The position numbers and the translations under genes were made by a program. Of a stretch of DNA of 64,000 nucleotides, positions 33,889 to 46,299 are shown piece after piece (positions within the stretch are counted from its first letter, which is position 1; each line of letters starts with the position of its first letter). The notes beneath the pieces were generated by a model that saw nothing but the letters and a program-made list of their open reading frames with translations, was not told the DNA's origin and searched no databases. Source of the stretch: Achatina immaculata (Eukaryota; Mollusca; Gastropoda; Stylommatophora; Achatinidae); contig CM019707.1 in NCBI GenBank assembly GCA_009760885.1, positions 36,298,234-36,362,233 on the forward strand, read 5' to 3'.

Positions 33889-35335
33889 CAGTGTTTCCCT
33901 ACATGGGCGACAACACCCCTGTTGGTGTTAGAAAGGACCAGGGGCGGTGAAAGAAAGAAAAGGGCCATGGGGGGTAGTGGAAGAAAAGGGGGCAATATGG
34001 ATGTATTGAAGGAAAACGAAGCAGTAGACGGGGGGCAGTAATACCTTCCTTCTTAGACAGGGGCAGTAACACCTTCCTTCTTAGACAGGGGCAGTAATAC
34101 CTTCCTTCTTAGACGGGGGGCAATAATACCTTCCTTCTTAGACAGGGGCAGTAATACCTTCCTTCTTAGACGAGGGACAGTAATATCTTCCTTCTTAGAC
34201 AGGGGCAGTAATACCTTCCTTCTTAGACGGGGGGCAGTAATACCTTCCTTCTTAGACGGGGGCAGTAATACGTTCCTTCTTAGACGAGGGACAGTAATAC
34301 CTTCCTTCTTAGACAGGGGGCAGTAATACCTTCCTTCTTAGACGGGGGGCAGTAATACCTTCCTTCTTAGACTGGGGGCAGTAATACCTTCATTCTTAGA
34401 CGGGAGGCAGTAATACCTTCCTTCTTAGACAGGGGGCAGTAATACCTTCCTTCTTAGACGGAGGGCAGTAATACCTTCCTTCTTAGACGGGGGGGGGGGG
34501 CAGTAATACCTTCCTTCTTAGACAGGGGCAGTAACACCTTCCTTCTTAGACTGGGGCAGTAATACCTTCCTTCTTAGACGGGGGGCAGTAATACCTTCCT
34601 TCTTAGACAGGGGCAGTAATACCTTCCTTCTTAGACAGGGGCAGTAATACCTTCCTTCTTAGACAGGGGGCAGTAATACCTTTTTTCTTAGACGGGGGCA
34701 GTAATACCTTCCTTCTTAGATGGGGAGGCAGTAATACCTTTTTTCTTAGACGGGGGCAGTAATACCTTTCTTCTTAGACAGGGGCAGTAATACCTTCCTT
34801 CTTAGACAGGGGCAGTAATACCTTCCTTCTTAGACAGGGGGCAGTAATACCTTTTTTCTTAGACGGGGGCAGTAATACCTTCCTTCTTAGATGGGGAGGC
34901 AGTAATACCTTCCTTCTAGACAGGGGACAGTAATACCTTCCTTCTTAGACGGGAGTAGTAATACCTTCCTTCTTAGACAGGGGACAGTAATACCTTCCTT
35001 CTTAGACAGGGGACAGTAATACCTTCCTTCTTAGACGGGAGTAGTAATACCTGCCTTCTTAGCGCTTTTCAACCTGATACTGAGAAACTTGTGTCCCTAC
35101 ATGAAACTCGTCCATCACATTAAAAGCTGAGAGAATAATACAGTAGATGATTTATAATGTACTCATTCATATAGTTAAATAAATTGGTTTGCTAGCTGAA
35201 GTTTTTAATAGTGTAATGCATATGCTAGTTTAATAGGTCATTGTATGAGTAGTGCATAAGTGATGGGTGGGGGCGTTGAATATGTGCCCTGGGGAGAAAG
35301 GGGACCGACAGCCCGAACAAGCCTGGGAAACACTG
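33889..35335. mobile_element. non-autonomous hAT-like element carrying a minisatellite
   Basis: Perfect 11-bp terminal inverted repeats: CAGTGTTTCCC at 33889-33899 and GGGAAACACTG at 35325-35335. The flanking 8-mers CGCTAGAC and CGTTAAAA agree at five of eight positions, a plausible decayed 8-bp target duplication of the hAT type. No transposase is recognisable. About 1.04 kb of the 1.45-kb interior is one minisatellite. Confidence 0.7.
34020..35057. repeat. ~29-31-bp minisatellite inside the hAT-like element
   Basis: About 35 copies of CAGTAATACCTTCCTTCTTA followed by GAC and a G run of variable length (3-11 G). Length variation is mostly in the G run. Confidence 0.93.
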
Positions 35336-35343
35336 CGTTAAAA

Positions 35344-35422
35344 GTGTTCATGATTTTTTTTTTCTCTTGGCCTCGCCCTGTCTTCTTTTCCTGTTCTCTT
35401 TCCTGTTGTTTTGGTTAATGAG
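35344..35422 (-). mobile_element. LINE B-family fragment, right part after the hAT insertion
   Basis: GCCTCGCCCTGTCTTCTTTTC aligns loosely with 46520-46550 in the related LINE copy. It continues the fragment at 33776-33888. Confidence 0.45.
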
Positions 35423-35965
35423 GAGATTAAAAAGGAGGACATCTATCGCTCTTCAGAAAGTAAAACAAATAAAGAATCTGTGGAGAGGAACAGACAGAAC
35501 TACAAAAATAAGATTTGTAAGGGCATGCATCTTTCCCATCGCAACATATGCCTGTGAGACCTGGACACTTAACAAAACAGCTGAGAAACACATAAATGCC
35601 TTTGAATGTAAATGCTACAGAAGAGTTCTTCGGATATCATGGACGCACAAAAAAAATGAAGAAATATATCCACACTAAGAACTTAATATTGAAGAAGGCT
35701 GGCTAGTTAAGAGGATTAAACAGAGAAAACTTAAATATTTTGGACACATTAAACATCATGATAATCTAGAGATTATCTTGGAAGGATACATAATAGAAAA
35801 AAGAAAGAGAGGAAGATTATGGCGAAGATGGCTGCAAGACGTCGTTGATAATTTGCAAATGGATGCATCAGCAGCAGGGCATCTTGCTCACAACCGAGAG
35901 GCTTACAGGAGAGCTGTTAGGGAGGCAAAGTTCCGCAAGGGACATGCTAATGACTCACTGACTGA
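35423..35965 (+). mobile_element. LINE A-family 3' part
   Basis: Plus frames: MRRLKRRTSIALQKVKQIKN, then RAYACETWTL-type sequence (YACETWTLNKTAEKHINAFE), RRVLRISWTHKKNEE, and after a break EGYIIEKRKRGRLWRRWLQD and REAYRRAVREAKFRKGHAND. It ends in a short (ACTG)n tail at about 35951-35968. Confidence 0.88.
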
Positions 35966-35989
35966 CTCATTTCTTCTCTTTATATATTC

Positions 35990-36300
35990 AATGAATGGTG
36001 ACTGTCGGTGTTCTTATGGGTTTAATTAGGTTCCTTTCTACGTCTGATTTTCTTAGACATTCCATATGCGTCATCTTAGCTGTCCGTGGTACTTTTAACA
36101 CAGTGTTGTTATAAACCACATCTCTGTCGCCTCTAGTAGTCTATGCCTTGATCTTTTGATTGTCCATGACTCACTTCCATAGGGTAGGCCCAGTTCAGCA
36201 TTTCAGAACTCTCTTTTTGGCGTTCACTCTTAGAGATGCGTTTGCACAGGGTGTCTCTCTTTTGACTGAAAGTTCTTTTGGGTTGACATACTACTCTTGA
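35990..36300 (-). mobile_element. LINE B-related fragment
   Basis: TTAGCTGTCCGTGGTACTTT and AAACCACATCTCTGTCGCCT resemble 25885-25945 in LINE B. Strongly decayed. Confidence 0.6.
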
Positions 36301-36892
36301 ATGTAATATGAAACTTACAACAACAACAAAAATCTAACGTAATTAATTGAATCCAGTTTTCTAATAAATTTTAATCTTTGGATATTCAGAATTATAACGT
36401 GTACTATATTTGTCTGAGACCACATCTTATCCTACCAAGTTTGTCCGACGCAGATGAGAAATGAAACGAGTGTTAACATAACTCTAATGTCCTGGGAAAA
36501 TTCCCACCTTTTTTGCCGATGTGAATTTTCAAAAACACATTCTTCGCAAATCTTAATTCTGCTACTGTCAAAAATCACTGGTTATTATCTTCGTTTTTAT
36601 CTCCACGACGTCTAGACATATTGGATTTGTTGAAGACGGAAATCGAAAAATATCAGTCCGAAAAATACAAAACCCACTTTTTGTTTTTCCTTTTCACAAC
36701 TTAATTCCTTTAAATTCACCATTATTGCTTAAGATTTCCAATCTTCGCATGATTTCTAATCCTAGCCCACACATTTGGTTGTTTAATCGTTTTGTTTGTT
36801 TGTTTGTTTGTTTGTTCAACATTTTTCGTTGAATATTGAACACAATAATCCTGGATAACTTCTCTTTGTTTTATAGGCAGTGTTAATTTGAA
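36301..36892. other. unassigned sequence
   Basis: AT-rich, with (GTTT)n at about 36790-36814. No gene seen. Confidence 0.5.
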
Positions 36893-37035
36893 ATGTAAGA
36901 CTTTTTTCTGCAGTGATCATGTGGAATGTAATGGTTTTTTTTTCTCTGCAGTGATCATGTGGAATGTAATGTTTTTTTTTCTGCAGTGATCATGTGAAAT
37001 TTTATGGTTTTTTTTAATATACTGATCATGTAAAA
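36893..37035. repeat. short ~45-bp tandem repeat
   Basis: Four diverging copies of CTGCAGTGATCATGTGGAAT separated by T runs of variable length. Confidence 0.8.
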
Positions 37036-37074
37036 TGTGCTATTGTTTCATTTTGTTTGTTTTTGGAAAGCAGA

Positions 37075-37106
37075 AGAAGAAGAAGAAGAAGAAGAAGGAG
37101 AAGAAG
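37075..37106. repeat. (GAA)n left of mariner remnant
   Basis: GAA repeats adjoining the transposon end. A second GAA tract adjoins its other end at 37584. Confidence 0.9.
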
Positions 37107-37583
37107 AAATGCATGAAGTGATTGATAAATTCTCGGCATAAGGTACAACGGATTATTTGTGGATTTTTTGAGCTTATTTCTCAACATAGTCCCCTTGCAA
37201 GTTTATGCACTTAGTCCAGCGATCCTGGAGCATACGGATCCCTTCTTTGTAAAAGTCAGCATCTTGTGCCAGTAGAAAGTGGTCTACAGCATGAATGACG
37301 TCATCATCTGAAGCAAATTTGCGACCAATGATCTCCTTTTTGAGTTTGGTAAACAGGTAATAGTCCGAAGGGGCCAAATCTTGGGAATAAGGAGGATGTT
37401 CAAGAAGCTGGAAGCCGCATTCATGAATGGCAGACATTGCCACCGCCGACTTGTGAACTGGAGCATTGTCTTGATGAAAGATGACTCCTCTCGTCAATTT
37501 CTCTCAATGCTTTTCCTTCAATTTGACCCACAGTTGCTTCACAAGATTAGCGTAATAGGCCCCGGTGACCGTTCTGCCATTTT
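37107..37583 (-). mobile_element. mariner transposase C-terminal remnant
   Basis: The minus frame 37497-37174 reads VIFHQDNAPVHKSAV then HPPYSQDLAPSDYYLF. The catalytic HQD and SD are separated by 34 residues, the DD34D signature of mariner. Upstream, TVTGAYYANLVKQLWVKL continues in the other frame. The N-terminal half (DNA-binding domain and first Asp) is missing, and polypurine sequence begins exactly at the break. Confidence 0.9.
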
Positions 37584-38214
37584 GAAGAAGCAGAAGAAGA
37601 AGAAGAAAGAAAAAAGAAAGGAAGAAAGCAGAAAGAAAGAAAGCAGACAAAGACGAAGAAGAAGAAAAAGAAGAAGAAGAGAGAAAGAGAAAGAAAGCAG
37701 ACGAAGAAGAAGAAGAAAGAAAGAAAGAAAGAAAGAAAGCAGACAAAGACGAAGAAAAGAAAAAGAAGAAGACAGAAAGAGAAAGAAAGCAGACGAAGAA
37801 GAAGAAGAACAAGAAAGAAAGAAAGAAGCAAAGAAACAAAGAAAGAAAGAAAGCTGTCACAGACAAAGACGAAGAAAAAGAAGAATAATAAGAAAAGGAA
37901 GAAGAAGATGAAAGAAAGAAAGCACATGAAGACGAAGATAAAGAAATAAAGAAAAAAAAAGAAAGCAGACGTAGACGAAGAAGAAGACGAAAATGAAGAA
38001 AGAAAGAAAGAAAAAGAAATCATATGAAGAAGAAGAAAGAGGAGGAGAGGAGGAGAAAATAAAGAAAAAGAAGAAAAGTAAGAAAGAAAGAAAGAAAGAA
38101 AGAAAAACAAAGCATATGAAGACGAAGAAGAAGAAGAACGAGGAGGAGGAGGAGGATGAGAAGGAGGAGGAGAAGAAGAAAAAGAAAAGGAAAAAGAAGA
38201 AGAAGAAGCAGTTC
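37584..38214. repeat. 630-bp polypurine GAA/GAAA tract
   Basis: Purine-rich with occasional CAGAC and GACGA interruptions. Repeat units such as AAAGCAGACAAAGACGAAGA recur. The Lys/Glu/Arg frames are artefacts. Confidence 0.95.
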
Positions 38215-38424
38215 TAGTTACTAAAATATTTGTACATTCTTTAAACATCAGTTGATTTGCTACGCCTGTTACTGAGGTTTCGATCCTGTCTTAGATCGAG
38301 TAGAATTTACGAAAGCTGAAAACACTTTTATATAGCGTGGCATTTGTGTCGTACCTTCATGGTGTCTTTTATTAAAGTGTTTTTATAGTATATAAAGCAG
38401 TTCTTTTTTTTCTTTGAGTCGTTA

Positions 38425-40156
38425 ATGCACCACCACCACCGTAATCACCAATACCATAATCACCACCAGCATACTCACCACCACCATCATAATCATCATT
38501 ACCATCACAATCACCACCGCCATACTCACCACCACATTCATAATCACCACCATCACCATAATCACCACCAGCATACTCACCACTACCATCATAATCACCA
38601 TTATCATAAAAAGAACCACCGCCACCATAATAATCACCAATACCCCCACTATAATCACCACCACGGCCACCACCATCATCACCACCGCCACAAACATAAT
38701 CACCACCACAACCACCACCATAATCGCCACCATCCGCACCGCCGCCAAGATCATAATCAGCACAATCATAATCAACAGCACAACCATAATCATAATCACC
38801 ATCACCACCACAATCACAATCATGACCACCCCCACAGTAACCATAATCCCCACCGCCACCAACACCAACACTACCATAATCACCACCACCATAATCAAAG
38901 CCATCATAATCAACAAAAACGCTACAATAATAACCATCACCATTACTACCACCATAATCATCACCACCACAAACGTAATCACCACTGCCACCACTATAAT
39001 CCCTAATATCCACAATGCTGCAACCAGTACCATAATCACCACCACCATAAACATAATCATTATAACCATAAACATACTCACCATCACCACCACCATTATA
39101 ACCACAACCACAAATATAATCACGATCACTGCCACCATAATCACCATCACCACAAACATAATCACCATTACCACTAACACCCCCACCATAATCACCACCA
39201 CCGCACATCAACCATAACATAATCACCGTCATCATCACCACCACCATAATCACCATTACCACAACCATATTACCATCACCACCCCACCTTAATCAACACA
39301 AGGAACACCATAATCACCACAACTATATTAACTACCACCACAAGCATAAGCATCACAACCACCATAATCACTACAACCACCACAATCAACACTGTAGCCA
39401 TCACCACCACAACCATAATCACTACCACTACTATAATCACCACCACCACCATAATCAATATCACCACAAGCAACACAACTATAATCACCATCACTGCCAA
39501 AAGCACCACCATAATCACCATCACCATAAATAGAACCATGGCCATCATAATAAATACCACCATCGTAACCGCCACCATAATCACCATCAAAACCACGATA
39601 ATCACCACCACCATCATAATCATCAACACCACCACCACCACCATAATCACCATAATCAGCACAATCACCACCATAATCCCCACTAACACCACCATAATCA
39701 CCAAAGCCGTCACAAAAATCACCACCAATACTACCACCATAATCATCACCATCACCACCACCACCACATCACCATCTTCAACACCAGTCACCACTACCAA
39801 CATAATGGCCACCACAAACACCATAATCATAATCACCACCACCACAATCATAATCACCAGCACCACCATCATCATAATCACCACCACCAAAATAATCACC
39901 ACCGCCACTATAAACACCACCAACACCATCATAATCACTACAACCACCACTATAATCACCACCACCACCATAATCATCGCCACCACCACCACCGCCATCA
40001 TAATCACTACCACTATCAAAATCACCATCACCAACATAATCACCACCACAAGCACAATCACAATTATAGTTATCCATAACCACCACAATCACCACTACCA
40101 CCACCAGCACAATCACCACTACCATCATCATCATCATCATCATCATCACAATCACC

Positions 40157-40187
<31 letters not shown>

Positions 40188-40288
40188 CCAGCATCACAAT
40201 CACCACTACCACCATCATCATCATCATCATTATCATCACCAGCATCACAATCACTACTACCACCACCATCATCATCACAATCACCACT

Positions 40289-40319
<31 letters not shown>

Positions 40320-40485
40320 TCACCAGCATCACAATCACCACTACCACCACCACCACCATCACCATCACAATTACCACTACCACCACCATCACCACCACCA
40401 CAACAACAATCACCACTACCACCACCATCATCATCACCACCACCACAATCACCACTACCACAACCATCACCATCATCATCATTTA
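38425..40485. repeat. 2.06-kb CAC/CAT/AAT trinucleotide-based repeat
   Basis: Built from CACCACCATAATCAC-like units. The last 400 bp becomes pure CAC/CAT. Long frames occur on both strands (His/Asn-rich and Thr/Ile-rich on +, Val/Met-rich and Gly/Asp/Tyr-rich on -) because the units lack stops in most frames. There is no sign of a real protein. Confidence 0.96.
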
Positions 40486-40486
40486 C

Positions 40487-40854
40487 ACAACTGGTACACA
40501 ATTTCTTTATCATCATTCCCCCCTTTTTCCAGTGACCTCTAGCCCATACATTTCTTACAAACGACGAATACGACAAACAAAATCATCGTTCACTTTATCA
40601 GCCTTTTACAGGGCTTCTCAACATTTTTCTACTCATGGGCCCTTTTTTTTTTTTTTAGTAAAATTTTCTCCAGGTACCTCATTTAGTGACCTAACAGTTT
40701 GTAAGCGTCAGAATCTTGAGGTTAGAGGGGAGGGACAGGAATGCTTGCCTAGGAAAGAGGGAGAGTTGGTGTTTTTCTGCTGATCTGAGGAGCTATTGTT
40801 TCTGTCAACGTATCCTGTCATTCGCAGAACAGTGTGGCACAGTATCATGCCCTC
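40487..40854. other. unassigned sequence
   Basis: GGGCTTCTCAACATTTTTCT at 40611-40630 resembles the end of some hAT-type MITEs, but no partner end was found. Confidence 0.4.
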
Positions 40855-40867
40855 ATATGGTCAATAA

Positions 40868-41085
40868 ATCACGTGGACAAACTATTTGACTTGTTGTTTC
40901 TGTGCTATACTGTCTGGTGGTAGTCACATAACGTGGACAAACTATTTGACCTGTTTCTGTGCTATACTGTCTGGTGGTAGTCACATAACGTGGACAAACT
41001 ATTTGACTTGTTGTTTCTGTGCTATACTGTCTGGTGGTAGTCACATAACGTGGACAAACTATTTGACTTGTTGTTTCTTGATATA
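40868..41085. repeat. 60-bp tandem repeat
   Basis: About 3.5 copies of a 60-bp unit (one is 57 bp) containing ACGTGGACAAACTATTTGAC and GCTATACTGTCTGGTGGTAG. Confidence 0.92.
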
Positions 41086-41463
41086 GTGTAATACTGGTGT
41101 TACTCCAACCTTTGAAGTGAATGTGTCGTTAACCGATCTCTCCTTGTTACGTTTGATATCCTTACAGTTCTCATTTCTGTCGTGAAGGTTATCCCTCAAC
41201 TTTTAGCTGTCAGTACCCATATCTAGCACCGACAACACAGAGATTAGCTGGGCGGGACTCAAATTGTATAGCGCTCTTTTTGTTTCATGTGTAGTGTATT
41301 TGTTTATAAATACGGACGGTTGTCATGGTTATATTATATTAAACAAAATGGCGACCAGGGGACTTAACCAGTTTGTTTCTGACAAACAGTTCTTGTTCTT
41401 CAAGGTTTGCTCCCGTAGTTGCAGCGATCTTTATCTTGTACAACTGGAAAATGGGAGTAAGTG
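41086..41463. other. unassigned sequence
   Basis: No gene or repeat recognised. Confidence 0.5.
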
Positions 41464-41912
41464 AGATACGGAAGTAAATAAGTGGAGAGATAGAAAGAAA
41501 GAAGAGGGTGGGCTACAGAGAATAAGATGGAGGGAGAGACAGAGAGGGCAACAGGGACGGACAGAGAGAGGAGGAGAGAGGGCAAGAGGGAGAGAAATAC
41601 AGAAAGATAGACAGAGGGAAGGAAAGAGACAGACAGACAGAAAGGGAGAGAAAGACAGAGATAAAGAGGGTGACAGCGAGAGAGAGAGAGAAAGAAAGGG
41701 AAAGACACAGAGAGAAAGAAAAAAAAATAAAAGGAGAGAAAGGGAGGAGAAACAGGAGAAGGGAGAGAGAACGATATAAGGAGAAGGAGGGAAGGACAGA
41801 CTGAGAGACAGACAGAAAGAAAAGGAGAAAAAGGGAGACAGAGAAAGAGTGACTGAGAGAGCAAGAGAGTGTGGAGAGAGATACACAAAGAAAGAAGGAC
41901 AGACAGAGAAAA

Positions 41913-41955
<43 letters not shown>
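41464..41955. repeat. (GA)n-rich purine tract
   Basis: GAGA/GACAGA-rich, ending in a pure (GA)n run at 41917-41952. The minus-strand Ser/Leu/Phe frames are artefacts. Confidence 0.92.
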
Positions 41956-41957
<2 letters not shown>

Positions 41958-42564
41958 AAGACTGCGTTTAATACGCGAGTAAAATCAAAAACTATGAACA
42001 GACAACAAGAAATTGTCACAAACAAAACAAGAAGCACTGAGGAAAAAAAAAACTTAACTCATTACAAATTTCAAATATAATATTGTAATAACAACAAAAA
42101 ATATAATCTTAAAATAACCAAATTTAAAATAACATTTTTCATCCTTTCACATAATCTGGGAAATAAAATTCAGCGGAAAATCCATTAAAAAAACTAACAA
42201 AACAATGATCAAACAAAATAAACGAAACAAATAAAACTGAATCAATGAAACACGAAACAAATAAAACTGAATCAATGAAACAAAGTGTATCACTGGAACG
42301 CTGAACAAATAATAAATAGGGAAACACACAAGAGACAAAACATATAAAGATAAAAGTAAGTTTGTGTACACCGTGTCATAAAACAATATACATTTCACAT
42401 CTGTAAAACTATCAAGCATTTTAAAAACTTGGAGAAATGTACTGGAAGCAGTTTCCGAAACAAAACTGATATACTCATTCCTTGTACATAAATGAAAGTG
42501 TCCGATGTCATCTTTTTCGTGCAAGTCTAATTAAAAAAAAACCGCAATAATCATCAGTCAGATG
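41956..42564. other. unassigned AT-rich sequence
   Basis: Contains a 26-bp direct duplication around ACAAATAAAACTGAATCAAT near 42225-42280. No gene recognised. Confidence 0.5.
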
Positions 42565-43110
42565 CCATGATACTGCACAGTTCACGTGTAAGAAGTCAAA
42601 TGACTGCATGACTGACATGTACGAAGTCACGGGATTGCCCAATTTATAAGTAAGGAGTCATGCGACTGCACAAATCACATGTAGGAAGTCATGTGACCAC
42701 ACAAATTCACCTATAGGAAGTCATGTGATCACACAAATTCACCTATAGGAAGTCATGTGACCACACAAATTCACCTATAGGAAGTCATGTGACCACACAA
42801 ATTCACCTATAGGAAGTCATGTGACCACACAAATTCACCTATAAGAAGTCATGTGACCACACAAATTCACCTATAAGAAGTCATGTGACCACACAAATTC
42901 ACCTATAAGAAGTCATGTGACCACACAAATTCACCTATAAGAAGTCATGTGACCACACAAATTCACCTATAAGAAGTCATGTGACCACACAAATTCACCT
43001 ATAGGAAGTCATGTGACCACACAAATTCACCTATAAGAAGTCATGTGACCACACAAATTCACCTATAAGAAGTCATGTGACTGCACATTTCACCTGCAAG
43101 AAGTAATCAT
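42565..43110. repeat. 32-bp minisatellite
   Basis: About 16 copies of a unit containing AGGAAGTCATGTGACCACAC and AAATTCACCTAT. Edge copies are more diverged than the core. Confidence 0.93.
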
Positions 43111-43394
43111 AAAACTGATCTAAAAATGCCACGTTTTATGGCAGAACACAAACTGCTGTGGGGAAACAGGATTCAAAACAACAAAGTAAACAAAGCAACT
43201 GTGATAGGACTCACGTGACAACCAGCAAACTCGGACAACATTTGCAGACAAGTACAACCTCCAGCACAAGAGAACAGAGAGAAGGAAAGATGGAATATAT
43301 TTAAAAGTCTAACAATCAATCAATTCCTACTCTTTCTATCTTCTTTTCTTCTTTGGCATTCAAGTTCATGATCATGCTAACCCAGAGGTCTAGT
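43111..43394. other. unassigned sequence
   Basis: No gene or repeat recognised. Confidence 0.5.
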
Positions 43395-44945
43395 CGCCAG
43401 AATCAGTCTTCTCCATGTCCTTCCAGCAGCCCCACAGTCTTCTCCCGGTCCTCCGAGCAGCCCCACAGTCTTCTCCCGGTCCTCCGAGCAGCCCCACAGT
43501 CTTCTCCATGTCCTTCCAGCAGCCCCACAGTCTTCTCCCGGTCCTCCGAGCAGCCCCACAGTCTTCTCCCGGTCCTCCGAGCAGCCCCACAGTCTTCTCC
43601 CGGTCCTCCGAGCAGCCCCACAGTCTTCTCCCGGTCCTCCGAGCAGCCCCACAGTCTTCTCCATGTCCTCCCAGCAGTCCCACAGTCTTCTCCATGTCCT
43701 CCGAGCAGCCCCACACTCTTCTCCATGTCCTCCCAGCAGTCCCACAGTCTTCTCCCGGTCCTCCGAGCAGCCCCACAGTCTTCTCCAGGTCCTTCCAGCA
43801 GCCCCACAGTCTTCTCCCGGTCCTTCCAGCAGCCCCACAGTCTTCTCCCGCTCCTCCGAGCAGCCCCACAGTCTTCTCCCGCTCCTCCCAGCAGCCCCAC
43901 AGTCTTCTCCAGGTCCTTCCAGCAGCCCCACAGTCTTCTCCCGGTCCTCTGAGCAGCCCCACAGTCTTCTCCATGTCCTCCCAGCAGCCCCACAGTCTTC
44001 TCCATGTCCTCCCAGCAGCCCCACAGTCTTCTCCCGGTCCTTCCAGCAGCCCCACAGTCTTCTCCATGTCCTCCGAGCAGCCCCACAGTCTTCTCCCGGT
44101 CCTTCCAGCAGCCCCACAGTCTTCTCCAGGTCCTTCCAGCAGCCCCACAGTCTTCTCCCGGTCCTCCGAGCAGCCCCACAGTCTTCTCCATGTCCTCCCA
44201 GCAGCCCCACTCTTCTCCATGTCCTCCAAGCAGCCCCACAGTCTTCTCCATGTCCTCCCAGCAGCCACACTCTTCTCCACGTCCTCCAAGCAGCCCCACT
44301 CTTCTCCATGTCCTCCAAGCAGCCCCACACTCTTCTCCACGTCCTCCCAGCAGCCTCACACTCTTCTCCACGTCCTCCCAGCAGCCCCACACTCTTCTCC
44401 ATGTCCTCCCAGCAGCCCCACACTCTTCTCCATGTCCTCCCGGCAGTCCCACACTCTTTTCCATGTCCTCCAAGCAGCCCCACAATCTTCTCCATGTCCT
44501 CCCAGCAGCCCCACAGTCTTCTCCATGTCCTCCCAGCAGCCCCACACTCTTCTCCATGTCCTCCCAGCAGCCCCACACTCTTCTCCATGTCCTCCCAGCA
44601 GCCACACAGTCTTCTCCATGTCCTCCCAGCAGCCCCACAGTCTTCTCCATGTCCTCCCAGCAGCCACACAGTCTTCTCCATGTCCTCCCAGTAGCCCCAC
44701 AGTCTTCTCCATGTCCTCCCAGCAGCCACACAGTCTTCTCCATGTCCTCCCAGTAGCCCCCCCCCCAGTCTTCTCCATGTCCTCCCAGCAGCCCCCCCCA
44801 GTCTTCTCCATGTCCTCCCAGCAGCCCTACAGTCTTCTCCATGTCCTCCCAGTAGCCCCACACTCTTCTCCATGTCCTCCCAGCAGCCCCCCCCAGTCTT
44901 CTCCATGTCCTCCCAGTAGCCCCCCCCCCAGTCTTCTGCCTTGGG
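43395..44945. repeat. 31-bp satellite, 1.55 kb
   Basis: About 50 copies of a 31-bp unit containing AGTCTTCTCC and AGCAGCCCCAC. Two subtypes occur: CCCGGTCCTCCGAG dominates the left half and CCATGTCCTCCCAG the right half. 31 is not a multiple of three, but the unit has no stop in most frames on either strand, so large overlapping frames (up to 575 aa on +, 528 aa on -) appear. I do not regard them as genes. Confidence 0.95.
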
Positions 44946-46299
44946 TCCGAGCCCTGGGGCCACATATGGGTGGCTGCGTAGACCTGTTAAAGTTGGGTAC
45001 TCTTAGCGAACATCTTCTAGAGTCTGTGAACTCCGACCCTGCAGGGGCAGAGCCCGAGATCTTGAGTCTGCAGAGATGGCTCACAAGTCTACAGTGGCCA
45101 GCTCTTAATCAGAACAGGAGCATTTTGTTGCTTCCTTCGTAGCTGTGGTGGATTGGGATCCGGTTCGCTTGACTGCACCCAGCCTCTTGATCCACAGCTG
45201 ATGGTAGTGGCTTCGTCCCGTCCCCGTGCTGAGAAAGGAGGAGAGATTGATTAGGCCCTGAATGTATTATTGCACCACATGATCAAAGGCAAAACTGAGA
45301 ACCAGTCAGGAACATCCTGGCCTGCCAAAGACAGACCGTGTCAGCTACTGCGCATCAACAAGTCATGGTCACGTGACAGCCTTCGTGTGTGACGTGGCCT
45401 AACAAGAGACTTCTTCTGTTCCAGCTTCAAGTACAAGATCGTGCCAAATTAGGGGAGCAAAATCTGCAGTTTCATGAATATTCTTCTTCTTCTGCGTTCG
45501 AGGGTGTTGGTCACATCAGATCCTGATCCCTGTCGACATGACAAAGCCCGCAGTCCTCTCCAGATCCTGATAGGAGCCCCGAAGCTTTTGCCCCAAGCTT
45601 GTGTCCTCTGGCCACGCCTCATGAACATTCATTCCAGTCTTTTATCTGGCAGTCCCACAGGCGGGCGGGACTAGCCCATACAGACACAGCTGGGGTGGGC
45701 AAGGTGGGTTTGGTCTCTTTGTGTGTATCACGTGATTAGAAACTTTCTCAGCATACCGATGACAAGGAAGGTCACTTGGTGGCTTGGGTCAAAGTTCACT
45801 GTTTATATCTAACGTCTGACTGAAAGCCAGGCCAGAGTCTGAATATGACTGAGTGACCTGTCACGAGGGGGGAAACGTTAGTGGCAGAAATGACACGGCC
45901 CATGCTGTTACAGAGTACAGCAGAACACATTTTAAATCTCTGATGTGAAAGAGGTACAACATGACAATAACCTACATCAGATATTCTTAATCAAGGGTAA
46001 TCATAAAGTTTTGAGGTAGCGGGAGTACAATAATGGGCCGTGTGCTCTAAACAAGCAGTTGAAGTAAAAAAAACTGTTTGATTAGAACTCTATTTTATCT
46101 CTTCTATTCCTGGCTGTTTATATATAATGTAAAGAACAAAATATTGACATCTTATCAAGTCATAATGGTGGCCAGTAAGATTGGTGATGACAATGATTAT
46201 GACAGACTGGCAAAAGGAGACATGGAAATATATCGGGGAAACCTGCTGAGGACATGTAGTTTGTCAGAAAGATACGGAGTGATGCTCAACAGCTAATAG
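44946..46299. other. unassigned sequence
   Basis: No gene or repeat family recognised. GC content is higher at 44950-45700. Small open frames (45474-45674, 46078-46296) lack recognisable features. Confidence 0.5.

Noticed and set aside
40609..40860. Second hAT-like MITE beginning GGGCTTCTCAAC
   Set aside because: No matching inverted end or target duplication found downstream.
43377..45142. Ser/Pro-rich 575-aa and Gly/Arg/Glu-rich 528-aa 'proteins'
   Set aside because: Overlapping frames on both strands of one 31-bp satellite whose unit lacks stops. No independent evidence of a gene.
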